Below, piece after piece: positions 15,991 to 24,163 of a stretch of 33,910 bases of DNA. The stretch is from assembly GCA_945862235.1 (NCBI GenBank), contig CAMAYU010000046.1, positions 1-33,910 on the forward strand, written 5' to 3'. The DNA is from Schlesneria paludicola DSM 18645. Lineage in GTDB: Bacteria; Planctomycetota; Planctomycetia; Planctomycetales; Planctomycetaceae. The first letter of the stretch is position 1. Every line of letters starts with the position of its first letter. Made by a program: the position numbers and the translations under genes. The notes under the pieces are model-generated. The model did not search any database, was not told where the DNA came from, and saw only the letters and a program-made list of their open reading frames with translations.

Positions 15991-17715
15991 GTGCTCGCCG
16001 GTCCCCTGTTTTCTCGTGAGGCCCTCACGGTTCCTCGGCAACTCAAGCACTTTATGGTGCGATCGGGTTACGTCGGGGCGTTGTTCGTCCTGATGTACAC
16101 TGCCGCGCAGACCACCTTCGGCTGGCAGCAAGTTCGCAACTTGGGTGACATCGCCCGGTTTGGCGAGTTGGTGTTCCAAGTCTTCGCGTTCGTGCAACTG
16201 ACGCTGATGATCTTCTTCTCGGTCCTGTTTGCGGCGGGGAATGTTTCGCAGGAGAAGGATCGGCGGACGATGCTGCTGCTCCTCATGACCGATCTGCGTG
16301 ACAGAGAGTTGGTCCTCGGAAAGCTCTGCGCGAGTCTGCTGTTGCCGGGCGTGTTGCTCGCCACGTCGATCCCGGTCTTCTTCATCGTCCACTTGTTGGG
16401 CGGCGTGTCGCTCGAACAGATTGGCTGCGTGATCGCGGTCTCGGCGGCGGCTGGTTTTGTGGCGGGAACGTGGGGATCGCTCGTCGCCTTCTGGCGCGAG
16501 AAGACCTTTCAAACGTTGGCCATCAGTTTGATTGGCATCGTCATTTATTTGGGCGTCGTCGAAGGGGCCGCGATCTTCGCCGGAGCCAACTCGATGGCGA
16601 GTTTCGTCGTCGGGACGCTCAACCCGTTCCGCGCGATGCTGCGCGTACTCGAACCGTTCAACACGTCGGGCGGAACGTCGTTCGTGACGGCGGCACTCGT
16701 CTCGACGGGAACGCTCACGGGACTTGGCGTGCTGCTGGCGCTCGCGACCATCTGGCAAGTTCGCATTTGGAATCCCTCGCGCACGTTGGGCGAAGCGGCG
16801 ACGAAGGATGAGAGCATGCCCGGCGTTGTTCGGCCTCCGCGCGTCGTCTGGAACAGCCCCGTCATCTGGCGTGAGATGATGACCAAGGCTTACGGCCGCA
16901 AAGCGATCTTCATCAAGCTGGCCTATCTCGTCGTCGCAGCGTTCGCGATCTATTCGATCTTGTCGTCGCCCGCCGACAGCAGCCTCGTGCTGGGGATGAT
17001 TTCTCCCGCCGGTGCGGCCTTCGTCGGCTTGAGCCTCCTGACGATGCTGCTGGTCAACGCGCAGGCCGTCACGTCACTGACGACGGAACGTGACGTGGGA
17101 ACGCTCGAGCTGCTCCTCGTCACCGATATCACGGCGAAAGAGTTCATCCTCGGGAAGCTTGGCGGCGTCCTTTACAACAGCAAAGAACTGGTCCTGACGC
17201 CGCTGCTGTTCATGGCGTGGTACGCGGTGCAGGGAACGATCACGACGGAGAATTTCGTCTACGTGTCGCTCGGTTTTCTGACGCTGGTCCTGTTTGCGGC
17301 CATGCTGGGCCTGCACTCGGGGTTGAGCTACGAGACCTCGCGCACCGCCATCGCGAACAGTTTGGGAACGGTCTTCTTCCTCTTCGTCGGCATCTTCATC
17401 TGCATGATCCTGATCCTGCAGGCGCGAGCCTCCTTCGGCCTCCAACTGCCCAGCTTCCTCGTGTTCATCTTGGGCGGAAGCCTCGGCCTGTGGGTGTCGC
17501 TCACGCACCGCAACCCGAGTCCCGCGCTGACGCTCGCAGCGGGAGTTCTGCCGTTTTGCACGTTCTATGCGATCACCAGTTTCTTGTTGGGACAGACGCT
17601 CGGAGTCTGTCTGTTCGTCGTCGCCGCTTACGGCTTCACCGTGATCGCGATGCTCGTCCCCGCCGTCAGCGAATTCGACACGGTCCTCGGCCGGAGCGTG
17701 ATGCCGAAGGGCTGA
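15991..17715 (+). CDS. ABC-2-type transporter permease, two fused halves
   Basis: A 574-residue polytopic membrane protein. The GTG at 15991 is chosen because AAGGA (15978-15982) lies 8 nt upstream and because the frame to 15826 would translate the dispersed repeat. Two homologous halves are visible. Each starts with amphipathic text and a helix, then a signature near the second helix: QEKDRRTMLLLLMTDLRDRE followed by LVLGKL, and TERDVGTLELLLVTDITAKE followed by FILGKL. About 12 hydrophobic segments are present. It fits the ABC-2 permease group seen in gliding/NosY-like exporters. The ATPase partner is not in this window. The DUF1559-type gene starts 60 nt downstream and may be cotranscribed. 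Confidence 0.85.
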   Translation: MLAGPLFSREALTVPRQLKHFMVRSGYVGALFVLMYTAAQTTFGWQQVRNLGDIARFGELVFQVFAFVQLTLMIFFSVLFAAGNVSQEKDRRTMLLLLMTDLRDRELVLGKLCASLLLPGVLLATSIPVFFIVHLLGGVSLEQIGCVIAVSAAAGFVAGTWGSLVAFWREKTFQTLAISLIGIVIYLGVVEGAAIFAGANSMASFVVGTLNPFRAMLRVLEPFNTSGGTSFVTAALVSTGTLTGLGVLLALATIWQVRIWNPSRTLGEAATKDESMPGVVRPPRVVWNSPVIWREMMTKAYGRKAIFIKLAYLVVAAFAIYSILSSPADSSLVLGMISPAGAAFVGLSLLTMLLVNAQAVTSLTTERDVGTLELLLVTDITAKEFILGKLGGVLYNSKELVLTPLLFMAWYAVQGTITTENFVYVSLGFLTLVLFAAMLGLHSGLSYETSRTAIANSLGTVFFLFVGIFICMILILQARASFGLQLPSFLVFILGGSLGLWVSLTHRNPSPALTLAAGVLPFCTFYAITSFLLGQTLGVCLFVVAAYGFTVIAMLVPAVSEFDTVLGRSVMPKG

Positions 17716-17775
17716 GACAGTGTGGAGTGGGTGACTCGAACGCGAAGCGATTGTCACACGGAGGCCGATGTTTCC

Positions 17776-19362
17776 ATGACCGACTCGACACCAGACGCCG
17801 ACTCAACTGCGCCGCGTCGTCGCGGGCTGTGGGCCGTCATGGGACAGCCGGCCTCACCCGATGAAGTGGCTGCTGTTGAGAGAACCGCAGATGCGGAAGC
17901 AGACGCAAAGCTGCCCGCCGCGCCGGTTGATGACTTGTCGTCCGATGAGTTGCCGGTTGTTCAGCCTCCTCTCGAAGACCAGTCTCCCGACGAGGCGACT
18001 CCCAGTGCCACCCCTGCGGGACGGCGCGGCTTGTGGAGTGTGATGGGGCAGGCGTCGGCTGAGCCAAACGCGGAGCCGGTTGCTCCAACGGCGGTCGCCT
18101 CGCCAGCGTCTGTCGATGACAGTGCGGATGCCATTCAATCCGACGAGCCACTCGCTCCCGTCGCCGCGCCGCGCGGACTGTTCTCATTGATGCAGCGGGC
18201 GGCGAACGTTGCAGTTCTGCCTAGCGGCGATGATCTCAAACCGACCTCTTCGTCCGACCTTCAACCTTCAACCTTCAACCCTCAACTTTCAAAAGCCCCC
18301 CTCACCCTAACCCTCTCCCCGCAAAGCCGGGGCGAGGGGGCAGAAGAAGCGGCGGCGGAGTTGCTCGCGCCGTCGTTGACACTCGGGCTGATCGACCCCG
18401 ATGACTTGGAGCCGCCTCGGTATGTGAAGGACGCGGCTCGAGCGGTCCGTCGAAGTTGGATTGGACTCGCGTGTGGAGTGGCTGCGGTGGCGACATCGGC
18501 ACTGGCCATGTTGCCACAGGTGTGGATCGGTTTCCTCCCGTCGGAACTCGGGTTCGCGGCCATCATCATGGGATATCTGACTCTGACTGGAGCCGCCGCG
18601 CGCGAGATGCCCAATTCGACGCGCGCGGTCTCGATTGGCGGGATGCTTTTGGGAACGGTCGGCATCTTCCTCGGACCGCTCTTCTTCACGGGACTTGGCC
18701 GCGATCTGCGCGAAGCGACCGGACAACAGGCGACCGGCAAGCATCTGTTGGAGCTGGGCGCCGGTTTCAACCAACATCACGAGCAGCACGCGGCGTTTCC
18801 CATCGGCGGCGTCTTCACGCGCGACGCGGCGGGTGTCGTGAAAGGGCAGCACGGTTGGATGACGTTTCTGCTCCCGTTCATCGGCGAACAAGAGCTGCAC
18901 CGCCAGATCGACTTGAACAAGAGCTACGACGATCCCGCCAATCGCGCGGCGATGACGCGCGATGTGGCGGCGTACTTCGCGGCCGGAGGTGATCGCGCGA
19001 AGATCGTTCAGGGGTACGCGGTTTCCCACTTCGCGGGCGTCGGTGGTGAGATCGACGATGCTCAAGGACTGGCTCACGTCGGCATCTTCCAGCGCGACGA
19101 AGCGGTGAAACGCGATGAAGTGACCGACGGCCTCTCAAACACGCTGATCGTGGGCGAACTGCCGGGTTCGTTCCCACCGTGGGGCGACCCCGAAAACTGG
19201 CGCATGATCGGTCGCGGAATCAACAAGGACGCAAACGGCTTTGGCAACGCGACTCGCACCGGCGCGACGTTCTTGCTGGCCGACGGCACAGTGAAGTTCT
19301 TCAACAACAAGACCGACACGAAGCTGCTGCGGAAGCTGAGTACGCGGGATGGAGGGGAGTAA
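17776..19362 (+). CDS. Atypical membrane-anchored DUF1559-type protein with repeated RGLW motif
   Basis: A 528-residue protein; the start ATG at 17776 has GGAGG (17760-17764) 11 nt upstream. Three copies of a short motif lie in an acidic, Ala/Pro-rich N-terminal region: RRGLWAVMGQ (15-24), RRGLWSVMGQ (83-92) and PRGLFSLMQR (132-141). A tandem heptamer and a palindromic repeat are inserted in frame at about residues 161-189. About three hydrophobic segments follow (SWIGLACGVAAVATSALAML, FAAIIMGYLTLTGA, GGMLLGTVGIFLGPLFF). The C-terminal half matches DUF1559: DGLSNTLIVGE and ATFLLADGTVKFFNNKT. Typical DUF1559 proteins start with a pilin-like methylation helix; this one has the cytoplasm-facing motif region and membrane segments instead. 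Function unknown. Confidence 0.8.
   Translation: MTDSTPDADSTAPRRRGLWAVMGQPASPDEVAAVERTADAEADAKLPAAPVDDLSSDELPVVQPPLEDQSPDEATPSATPAGRRGLWSVMGQASAEPNAEPVAPTAVASPASVDDSADAIQSDEPLAPVAAPRGLFSLMQRAANVAVLPSGDDLKPTSSSDLQPSTFNPQLSKAPLTLTLSPQSRGEGAEEAAAELLAPSLTLGLIDPDDLEPPRYVKDAARAVRRSWIGLACGVAAVATSALAMLPQVWIGFLPSELGFAAIIMGYLTLTGAAAREMPNSTRAVSIGGMLLGTVGIFLGPLFFTGLGRDLREATGQQATGKHLLELGAGFNQHHEQHAAFPIGGVFTRDAAGVVKGQHGWMTFLLPFIGEQELHRQIDLNKSYDDPANRAAMTRDVAAYFAAGGDRAKIVQGYAVSHFAGVGGEIDDAQGLAHVGIFQRDEAVKRDEVTDGLSNTLIVGELPGSFPPWGDPENWRMIGRGINKDANGFGNATRTGATFLLADGTVKFFNNKTDTKLLRKLSTRDGGE
18258..18292 (+). repeat. Tandem heptamer, five copies, inside a coding region
   Basis: Five 7-nt units (CCTTCAA three times, then CCCTCAA and CTTTCAA). 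It abuts the palindromic repeat at 18296 and encodes a Ser/Thr/Pro/Phe stretch (LQPSTFNPQLSK). The heptamer is not a multiple of three, so copy-number change would shift the frame unless three units change together. Confidence 0.9.
18296..18340 (+). repeat. CCCTCACCCTAACCC-family repeat, copy 4, inside a coding region
   Basis: CCCCCCTCACCCTAACCCTC continues as TCCCCGCAAAGCCGGGGCGAGGGGG. It is read through in the DUF1559-type protein as APLTLTLSPQSRGEG, a different frame from copy 1 (TPHPNPLP). Confidence 0.9.
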
Positions 19363-19591
19363 GGAATGGGCAGTGGAAGGAAATCAATCGTCTCCGAAAA
19401 GTTCGCGTGTCCTCGCGCCAGCCTCCCCACTCCCTATTGCCCACGGCCTCCCCTCCCCCTTCCCCCCGGCCGTTTCTGCCGAAGTCGTCTGGACACATTT
19501 TTGGGGATGAACTACATCGCGGCCCGTTCCCACGCTTCGGTTTGGCGTGGGAGTGTCGCTGCGGTTTGAGTTCTTCTGCGAGGATTGGCCC

Positions 19592-20629
19592 ATGCCGTCC
19601 ACTTCCACTCGTCGAATGGTGTCGGCCCGCCGGCCCTTGTCCGGCAGCCGATTTGTGTTGGGATGCTTGTCGCAACGAGCCGCATCCGGCCGTTCGGTGG
19701 GTCTCGCCAGCGTGACTCTCTGCCTAGCACTGTCGCTACTCAGCGGGTGCTATTCGCACTACGGCTATCAGGGGCAGACCGGCGGCGGGCCGGGTTATTA
19801 CGGCCAGCCCAATTACGGGCAGCCGATGTATCAAGGCCCCGGCTACCCAGGTGGGCCGATGCTCAACGGGCCTCAAGGACAGCCTTTGGGGAACGGCGGC
19901 ACGTACACGCCGGGCATGACGACACCCGGTTCTTCACCGACGCCGTTGGGGTCGCCGCCGAAAACGTACGACAACAGCGGGCCGAGCATTAACTTTGAAA
20001 ACTCGGGGGGCAACGCTCCCGAATTCAATGCCACGCCCGGCACCGGGCGTGGTGCTGTTCCAGAGCCGGGCGATGAGCTGAACAACAACAGCCCCGGTGC
20101 GACAAAACCTTCGCTGACACCCACGACCTCGGCGACTCAACAAGACGACCTAGCGACGCCGTTTGGTGAGTCGAGCAGCACGGGTGGAGTTGGCACTGGC
20201 TCAGACATCCAACCCGCGAATGGAACCAAGGAAGAAGACCCGTTTTTTGAAATGCCAACGCAGCCGCGCCCACTCGGGGCATCGGCGACATCCGGCGCAT
20301 CGCCCATTCAGCGGGTGAGCTATGAAGAGCCACAACCCGCCAAACTGAATCCATTCGGACGTGACACCAAGCACGCCAACCCGACGTGGTTGCGCGGCGT
20401 CATCGACTATGACCCAAAACAAAAAACGTGGTCGATCCTGTACTCGTCCAATCCCGACTCCCGCGACTCGAACGGTGGCTGCATCACGCTGGCCAACCAT
20501 CCGGGCCTGGCGAAGTGCCGCCTCGGTGAAGTGGTGCTGGCCGAAGGAGCGATCGACGCCACTCAAACCGATGCGCGCGGCAAGCCGCTCTACGTCCTCG
20601 ACAGCATCACGCCGCTGAAGGCGCAGTGA
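19592..20629 (+). CDS. Hypothetical lipoprotein with Gly/Pro/Tyr-rich linker
   Basis: A 345-residue protein. The ATG at 19592 has GAGGA (19580-19584) 7 nt upstream. A long basic N-terminus leads to the hydrophobic LASVTLCLALSLLSGC; LSGC is a lipobox, so Cys53 is the likely lipidation site. Next comes low-complexity GYQGQTGGGPGYYGQPNYGQ, then a long Ser/Thr/Pro/Asn-rich region with little predicted structure. A conserved-looking C-terminal domain of about 85 residues closes the protein (TWLRGVIDYDPKQKTWSILY … GEVVLAEGAIDATQTDARGK). Sequence looks like a surface-exposed tether plus a small beta domain. No function is recognised. Confidence 0.75.
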   Translation: MPSTSTRRMVSARRPLSGSRFVLGCLSQRAASGRSVGLASVTLCLALSLLSGCYSHYGYQGQTGGGPGYYGQPNYGQPMYQGPGYPGGPMLNGPQGQPLGNGGTYTPGMTTPGSSPTPLGSPPKTYDNSGPSINFENSGGNAPEFNATPGTGRGAVPEPGDELNNNSPGATKPSLTPTTSATQQDDLATPFGESSSTGGVGTGSDIQPANGTKEEDPFFEMPTQPRPLGASATSGASPIQRVSYEEPQPAKLNPFGRDTKHANPTWLRGVIDYDPKQKTWSILYSSNPDSRDSNGGCITLANHPGLAKCRLGEVVLAEGAIDATQTDARGKPLYVLDSITPLKAQ

Positions 20630-20664
20630 GGCTGACGTTCGCCGCATCGTTGAAATACCCGTAG

Positions 20665-20688
20665 CACAGGCGGATCGCCCGTGTTTTT
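20665..20688 (+). terminator. Probable terminator of the lipoprotein gene
   Basis: CACAGGCG and CGCCCGTG (20665-20672, 20676-20683) pair with one mismatch and are followed by five T residues (20684-20688). It lies 36 nt past the stop. Confidence 0.5.
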
Positions 20689-20740
20689 CAACTGAAAATG
20701 TGAGCAGGCGAGCCGTCTACTCTACGTTGTTCAACACGCG

Positions 20741-20852
20741 GTTAGGCGACCGGCAAGAGAAAATAGCCCCGACACTCCGTGGCGAGAACGGTTCGTGTCA
20801 CGAAGTGACACGTCTACTTTGGGTCAATCAAGTCTGGCCGCTTGCCTTAGCG
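20741..20852 (-). repeat. 112-nt dispersed repeat, copy B, uninterrupted
   Basis: The reverse complement matches 15580-15618 plus 15824-15896 end to end. Internal palindromic pieces such as CGTGTCACNNNGTGACACG could fold. It fills about a third of the 332-nt gap 20630-20961, which holds no gene. Confidence 0.92.
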
Positions 20853-20961
20853 CGGATCAGAACCTTGATCGAATTTTCGGACGCCCCGGTGGCCTTGAGG
20901 AGACCGGGGTGTTCTCGTTTCCCTGGGCGGCTCGAAACGATTGCGAACGAAGGAGTCATTC

Positions 20962-21390
20962 ATGTCGGGACGGTGTTGGCTGTTGCTTGGTGCGATTCTG
21001 GGCGGGCTGTCCGTGGGACTCGGGGCGTTTGCCGCACACGGATTGGACGGCGTGTTCGTCCAGCAATACGCAGGTCAGACGCGCGTCGTGGCGGGTGAGA
21101 CGGTTCCGCTGGCGAAGAAGTTTTTGAACGACTTCAAAACGGGTGCCGAATATCAGATGACTCACAGCCTCGCGCTGTTGGCGGTCGGGTTGCTGTTTGA
21201 GCGGCGAGCCTCACGCTCGCTCAGCATCGCGGGTTGGTCGTTTACACTCGGGATCGTGTTGTTCTGTGGAAGCCTCTACATTTTGACGCTGACCGGGGTG
21301 ACGAAGTGGGGCATGGTGACACCGCTTGGCGGAGTGGCGTTCCTCGTCGGCTGGACGGCGCTCGCGGTGGCGGCGGTTCGACACAAATAG
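20962..21390 (+). CDS. DUF423 (YgdD-like) small membrane protein
   Basis: A 142-residue protein with four hydrophobic segments. The ATG at 20962 has AAGGAG (20950-20955) 6 nt upstream; the frame could open earlier at a TTG at 20941. The first helix ends in GLGAFAAHGLDGV, the hallmark of DUF423. YQMTHSLALLAVGLL, FTLGIVLFCGSLYILTLTG and GMVTPLGGVAFLVGW complete the family pattern. About 20 extra residues (QTRVVAGETVPLAKKF) lie in the first loop, making it longer than the roughly 130-residue E. coli protein. It is an inner-membrane protein of unknown function. Confidence 0.92.
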   Translation: MSGRCWLLLGAILGGLSVGLGAFAAHGLDGVFVQQYAGQTRVVAGETVPLAKKFLNDFKTGAEYQMTHSLALLAVGLLFERRASRSLSIAGWSFTLGIVLFCGSLYILTLTGVTKWGMVTPLGGVAFLVGWTALAVAAVRHK

Positions 21391-21430
21391 CACCGAAGAC
21401 TTACTCGCCAGCGGACAAAGACGAGAGTTG

Positions 21431-21504
21431 GCGAGCCGCATGCCGTAAGGCTGCGGGTGCTTGAGCATCGCCGGAAACCCGTGGCCTTACGGCACACGGC
21501 TCGC
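21431..21504. repeat. Inverted repeat, 28-nt arms, 18-nt spacer
   Basis: Arms 21431-21458 and 21477-21504 pair at 24 of 28 positions (GCGAGCCG, TGCCGTAAGGC and CGGGT are shared; two dinucleotides mismatch). It follows the DUF423 gene by 40 nt. Confidence 0.85.
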
Positions 21505-21578
21505 TTTGAGCAGCTGATTCATAACTGCGCGAGGTCTACGTCACCGTTGTCCTCCAACTCAACAGAAGGGATTTGAAG

Positions 21579-22451
21579 ATGAGCTTCACTCTGCGAGACC
21601 GGATCTTTTTCTCCGCCTGCTTGCTCGGACTGGGCCTTGCCGTCGGAGCGACTTTATTCACGGATCGCGTCGCCGCGCAGAGCGAAACAACGGAGGGTGA
21701 AATGGAAATCGTTGCTCATCGCGGTGCGTCGTATGACCTGCCCGAGAACACGCTGGCCGCGTTCAACCTGGCATGGGAACAGGGTGCGGATGCCATCGAG
21801 CTGGATATCATGATGTCCAAAGATGGTCGCGTCGTGGTGATTCACGACACGGACACGAAGCGACTGGCGGGAGTGGATCGGAAGGTTTCCGATCAGACAT
21901 TCCTCGAACTCCGTAAGCTCGATGTCGGCCGTCGCCAGGACGAGAATTCCACTCGCCACCAGATTCCACTACTGCACGAAGTCTTGGCGACCATCCCCGA
22001 CGGAAAGCGGGCTCTCATCGAAATCAAATGTGGCAAGGAAATCATTCCCGAGTTGATTCGTGAGTTGAAAGCTTCCGGCAAGACTCCGGAACAGACGGCC
22101 CTCATTGGGTTCTCGGCCGACGTGATGGGGGCCGCGAAGGAAGCGCTCCCCGATTTGATCGCTTACTGGATCGTGAGCATCAAGCCCGATCCTAAGTCCG
22201 TCAAGAAGCCGCTGACCGTGAACGAACTGATCGCGACCGCCAAGCAAATCAAGGTCGATGGCCTCGACCTGTCGGCGTGCGACATGATCGACAAGCGATT
22301 CGTCGCAAAGGTCCATGACGCGGGCCTCGGCCTCGCCGTCTGGACCGTCAACGATCCCGAAGTGGCTCGCGCTATGCACGACGCCGGAGTGGACAGCCTC
22401 ACCACCGACCGACCGGGCTGGATTCGTGAGCGACTGGCCGAAGAACAGTAA
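21579..22451 (+). CDS. Exported glycerophosphodiester phosphodiesterase
   Basis: A 290-residue enzyme that hydrolyses glycerophosphodiesters to glycerol 3-phosphate and an alcohol. The ATG at 21579 has GAAGGG (21565-21570) 8 nt upstream. A signal peptide (FFSACLLGLGLAVGATLF … VAAQ) indicates export. The GDPD signature is complete: HRG at 47-49, ENTLAAF, ELD (Glu74, Asp76, metal site) and His89 in VIHD. Later come LIEIKCG (the third metal-ligand strand) and VWTVNDPEVARAMHDAGVDS with TDRPG at the end. The cleavable leader and size resemble GlpQ more than cytoplasmic UgpQ, although the domain is compact and UgpQ-like. Confidence 0.93.
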   Translation: MSFTLRDRIFFSACLLGLGLAVGATLFTDRVAAQSETTEGEMEIVAHRGASYDLPENTLAAFNLAWEQGADAIELDIMMSKDGRVVVIHDTDTKRLAGVDRKVSDQTFLELRKLDVGRRQDENSTRHQIPLLHEVLATIPDGKRALIEIKCGKEIIPELIRELKASGKTPEQTALIGFSADVMGAAKEALPDLIAYWIVSIKPDPKSVKKPLTVNELIATAKQIKVDGLDLSACDMIDKRFVAKVHDAGLGLAVWTVNDPEVARAMHDAGVDSLTTDRPGWIRERLAEEQ

Positions 22452-22502
22452 CCGTCGATTTCTCGCGACTGCCAGCGTGCGGCCTCGCCGCAACCTGATT
22501 CA

Positions 22503-22571
22503 CTAGCCCGACGCGCAAGCGAGGGCTTCGCTTGGATTTCACGCGAAGCTCTCGCTTGCGCGTCGGGCTAG
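22503..22571. repeat. Inverted repeat, 29-nt arms, 11-nt spacer
   Basis: Arms 22503-22531 and 22543-22571 (CTAGCCCGACGCGCAAGCGA type) pair with one mismatch. TTTTGAAAT follows, so in RNA it could terminate the phosphodiesterase gene ending at 22451. It occupies part of the 292-nt gap before the coiled-coil gene. Confidence 0.88.
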
Positions 22572-22743
22572 TTTTGAAATGCCCTCTAAAATTCTTCGAG
22601 AATCTCGCCAAGATTCCGGCGCGACCGGCGAATGACAGGGAAAGCACCCGACTGAACCGCGTTTCGTGCGTGTCACGCATGAGGGGAGCCGGGTCTCGGA
22701 AGGGCATTTGTCTTTCTGTCACTCTGTCGAGAAGGTCGCAGCC

Positions 22744-23553
22744 ATGTTGAAGAAACTGTTGGTGGGAGCGGGGATCGCCGCTGGTCTGGGAGCATTTGTC
22801 TTCGGGCGTGAGGCGACAAGTTACCTCCGCACCGGATGCCGCAACGTGCAGAGTGCGGTCAAAGCGGAACTGCCGGTTGAGTTCGAGATCGAACGGGCGA
22901 GAACGCTCGTCGATCAGCTCGTCCCTGATATCCGTCAGTGCATGCACGTCATCGCCGAGCAACAGGTGGACCTCGAACACCTGACGGCGGCGCTCACGCG
23001 CAAAGAGTCGGAGCTTGGCAAGCAGAAGGACGCGATTCTCGCATTGCGTGGCGATCTGGGTTCAGGCAAGAGCACCTTTACCTACGCGAGTCACAAGTAC
23101 ACGACCAACGACGTGAAGCGAGACCTCGCCACGCGATTCGATCGGTTCAAAGCGGCTGAAGAAATGCTGACGGCGGATCGGCAGATCCTCACCGCCCGCG
23201 AACAGACGCTCGTCGCCAATCGCGACAAACTGGATGGTCTGATGCAGGCGAAGAAGGAACTCGAAGTGAAGCTCGAACAGCTTCAAGCGCGGATGCACAC
23301 GGTGCGCGCGGCGGAAGCGGTCAGCCAGTTGGCGATTGATGACTCGAACCTCAGCCACGCTCGCAAGCTGATCGGCGATCTGAACAAGCAACTCGACGTG
23401 AAGCAGCGCGTACTGGAGACCGAAGCCAAGTTCGTCGGCATGATCCCCGTCGAGAAGGCCGAGCCAATCGCTCCCGCCAACCTCGCCGAACAGATCGACG
23501 CCTACTTCAGCAGCGACAAGCCCGCCGACGCGGCCGAAGTGGCAACGCGATGA
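22744..23553 (+). CDS. N-terminally anchored coiled-coil protein
   Basis: A 269-residue protein starting at the ATG at 22744, with AAGG about 9 nt upstream; the frame runs back to 22666 without support. A short hydrophobic segment (LLVGAGIAAGLGAFVFG, about residues 5-21) is followed by heptad-rich helices from about residue 45 to 235. These include IRQCMHVIAEQQVDLEHLTA, RKESELGKQKDAIL, RFKAAEEMLTADRQILTARE and AKKELEVKLEQLQARM. There is a conserved-looking linker (SGKSTFTYASHKYTTNDVKR). The pattern is loosely like PspA/phage-shock or chromosome-partition helical proteins, but no family is assigned. Probably bound to the inner membrane by the N-terminus. Confidence 0.75.
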   Translation: MLKKLLVGAGIAAGLGAFVFGREATSYLRTGCRNVQSAVKAELPVEFEIERARTLVDQLVPDIRQCMHVIAEQQVDLEHLTAALTRKESELGKQKDAILALRGDLGSGKSTFTYASHKYTTNDVKRDLATRFDRFKAAEEMLTADRQILTAREQTLVANRDKLDGLMQAKKELEVKLEQLQARMHTVRAAEAVSQLAIDDSNLSHARKLIGDLNKQLDVKQRVLETEAKFVGMIPVEKAEPIAPANLAEQIDAYFSSDKPADAAEVATR

Positions 23554-23555
23554 TG

Positions 23556-23629
23556 GTTGTAGGATGGGCACTCTTGCCCGTCCTGCATTGTGTTGAAGAG
23601 CGGACGGGCAAGAGTGCCCATCCTACAAC
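23556..23629. repeat. GTAGGA-type inverted repeat, copy 1: perfect 28-nt arms, 18-nt spacer
   Basis: Arms 23556-23583 and 23602-23629 are perfectly complementary. Each arm also contains its own small palindrome (GGGCACTCTTGCCC). It starts three bases after the coiled-coil stop codon and may end its mRNA, though no T-tract follows. Confidence 0.95.
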
Positions 23630-23632
23630 CGC

Positions 23633-23663
23633 ACCGCGAGCGATCTCCTCCGTCGCTCGCGGT
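23633..23663. repeat. Short hairpin, 11-bp perfect stem
   Basis: ACCGCGAGCGA and TCGCTCGCGGT (23633-23643, 23653-23663) flank a 9-nt loop. No T-tract follows; it may add to transcription termination after the coiled-coil gene. Confidence 0.6.
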
Positions 23664-23749
23664 TGCGGACTGTGCCATGATCTGAAGCGTGGTCGCACCG
23701 TTCGGGCGGCGACTCGATTTCCTCATGGCTCTATTTGAGAAAGGCTGAC

Positions 23750-24094
23750 ATGCCAGGTTCGCTCTCCACCGAAAACGTCACGACGGCATTTGAACTACCC
23801 GGCCAGACGATCATCAGAAACTGTGGTGTCGTGCGTGGGATTGTCGTGCGGTCCAACAGCGTCGTCGGGAACTTTGTCGCGGGCTTGCAGCAGATCATGG
23901 GCGGCAACATCTCGGCCTTCACGTCGTTGTGTGAACAGGCTCGATCTGACGCCTTCGATCAGATGCTCGATCATGCGGCGGAGCGCGGCGCGAATGCCAT
24001 CATCGGCATGAGGTACGACGCCAACGAGATCGCCACAGGTGTGACTGAAGTGCTGGCGTATGGCACGGCGGTGTGGGTCGAGCCAGGGCGGTGA
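23750..24094 (+). CDS. YbjQ/DUF74 family protein
   Basis: A 114-residue protein. The ATG at 23750 is preceded by GAGAAAGG about 7 nt upstream; a TTG at 23735 is a less likely start. The family blocks are clear: [40 protein letters not shown] and [20 protein letters not shown], then AYGTAVWV. YbjQ-type proteins form ring-like pentamers and are annotated as heavy-metal-binding or of unknown function; a metal role is not shown. The kinase gene starts 69 nt downstream on the same strand, so cotranscription is possible. Confidence 0.92.
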   Translation: MPGSLSTENVTTAFELPGQTIIRNCGVVRGIVVRSNSVVGNFVAGLQQIMGGNISAFTSLCEQARSDAFDQMLDHAAERGANAIIGMRYDANEIATGVTEVLAYGTAVWVEPGR

Positions 24095-24100
24095 AGTGGG

Positions 24101-24139
24101 GATTAAGATTAAGAGTAGGGTTCAGAGTCAGAGTCAGAA
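24101..24139 (+). repeat. Short tandem repeats upstream of the kinase gene
   Basis: GATTAAGATTAAGAG and CAGAGTCAGAGTCAGAA are short direct repeats with a 6-nt period, in the 69-nt gap before the kinase ATG. They resemble slippage-derived sequence; a regulatory role is only possible. Confidence 0.5.
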
Positions 24140-24163
24140 GCACACAGAACGAAGCCTCACTCC

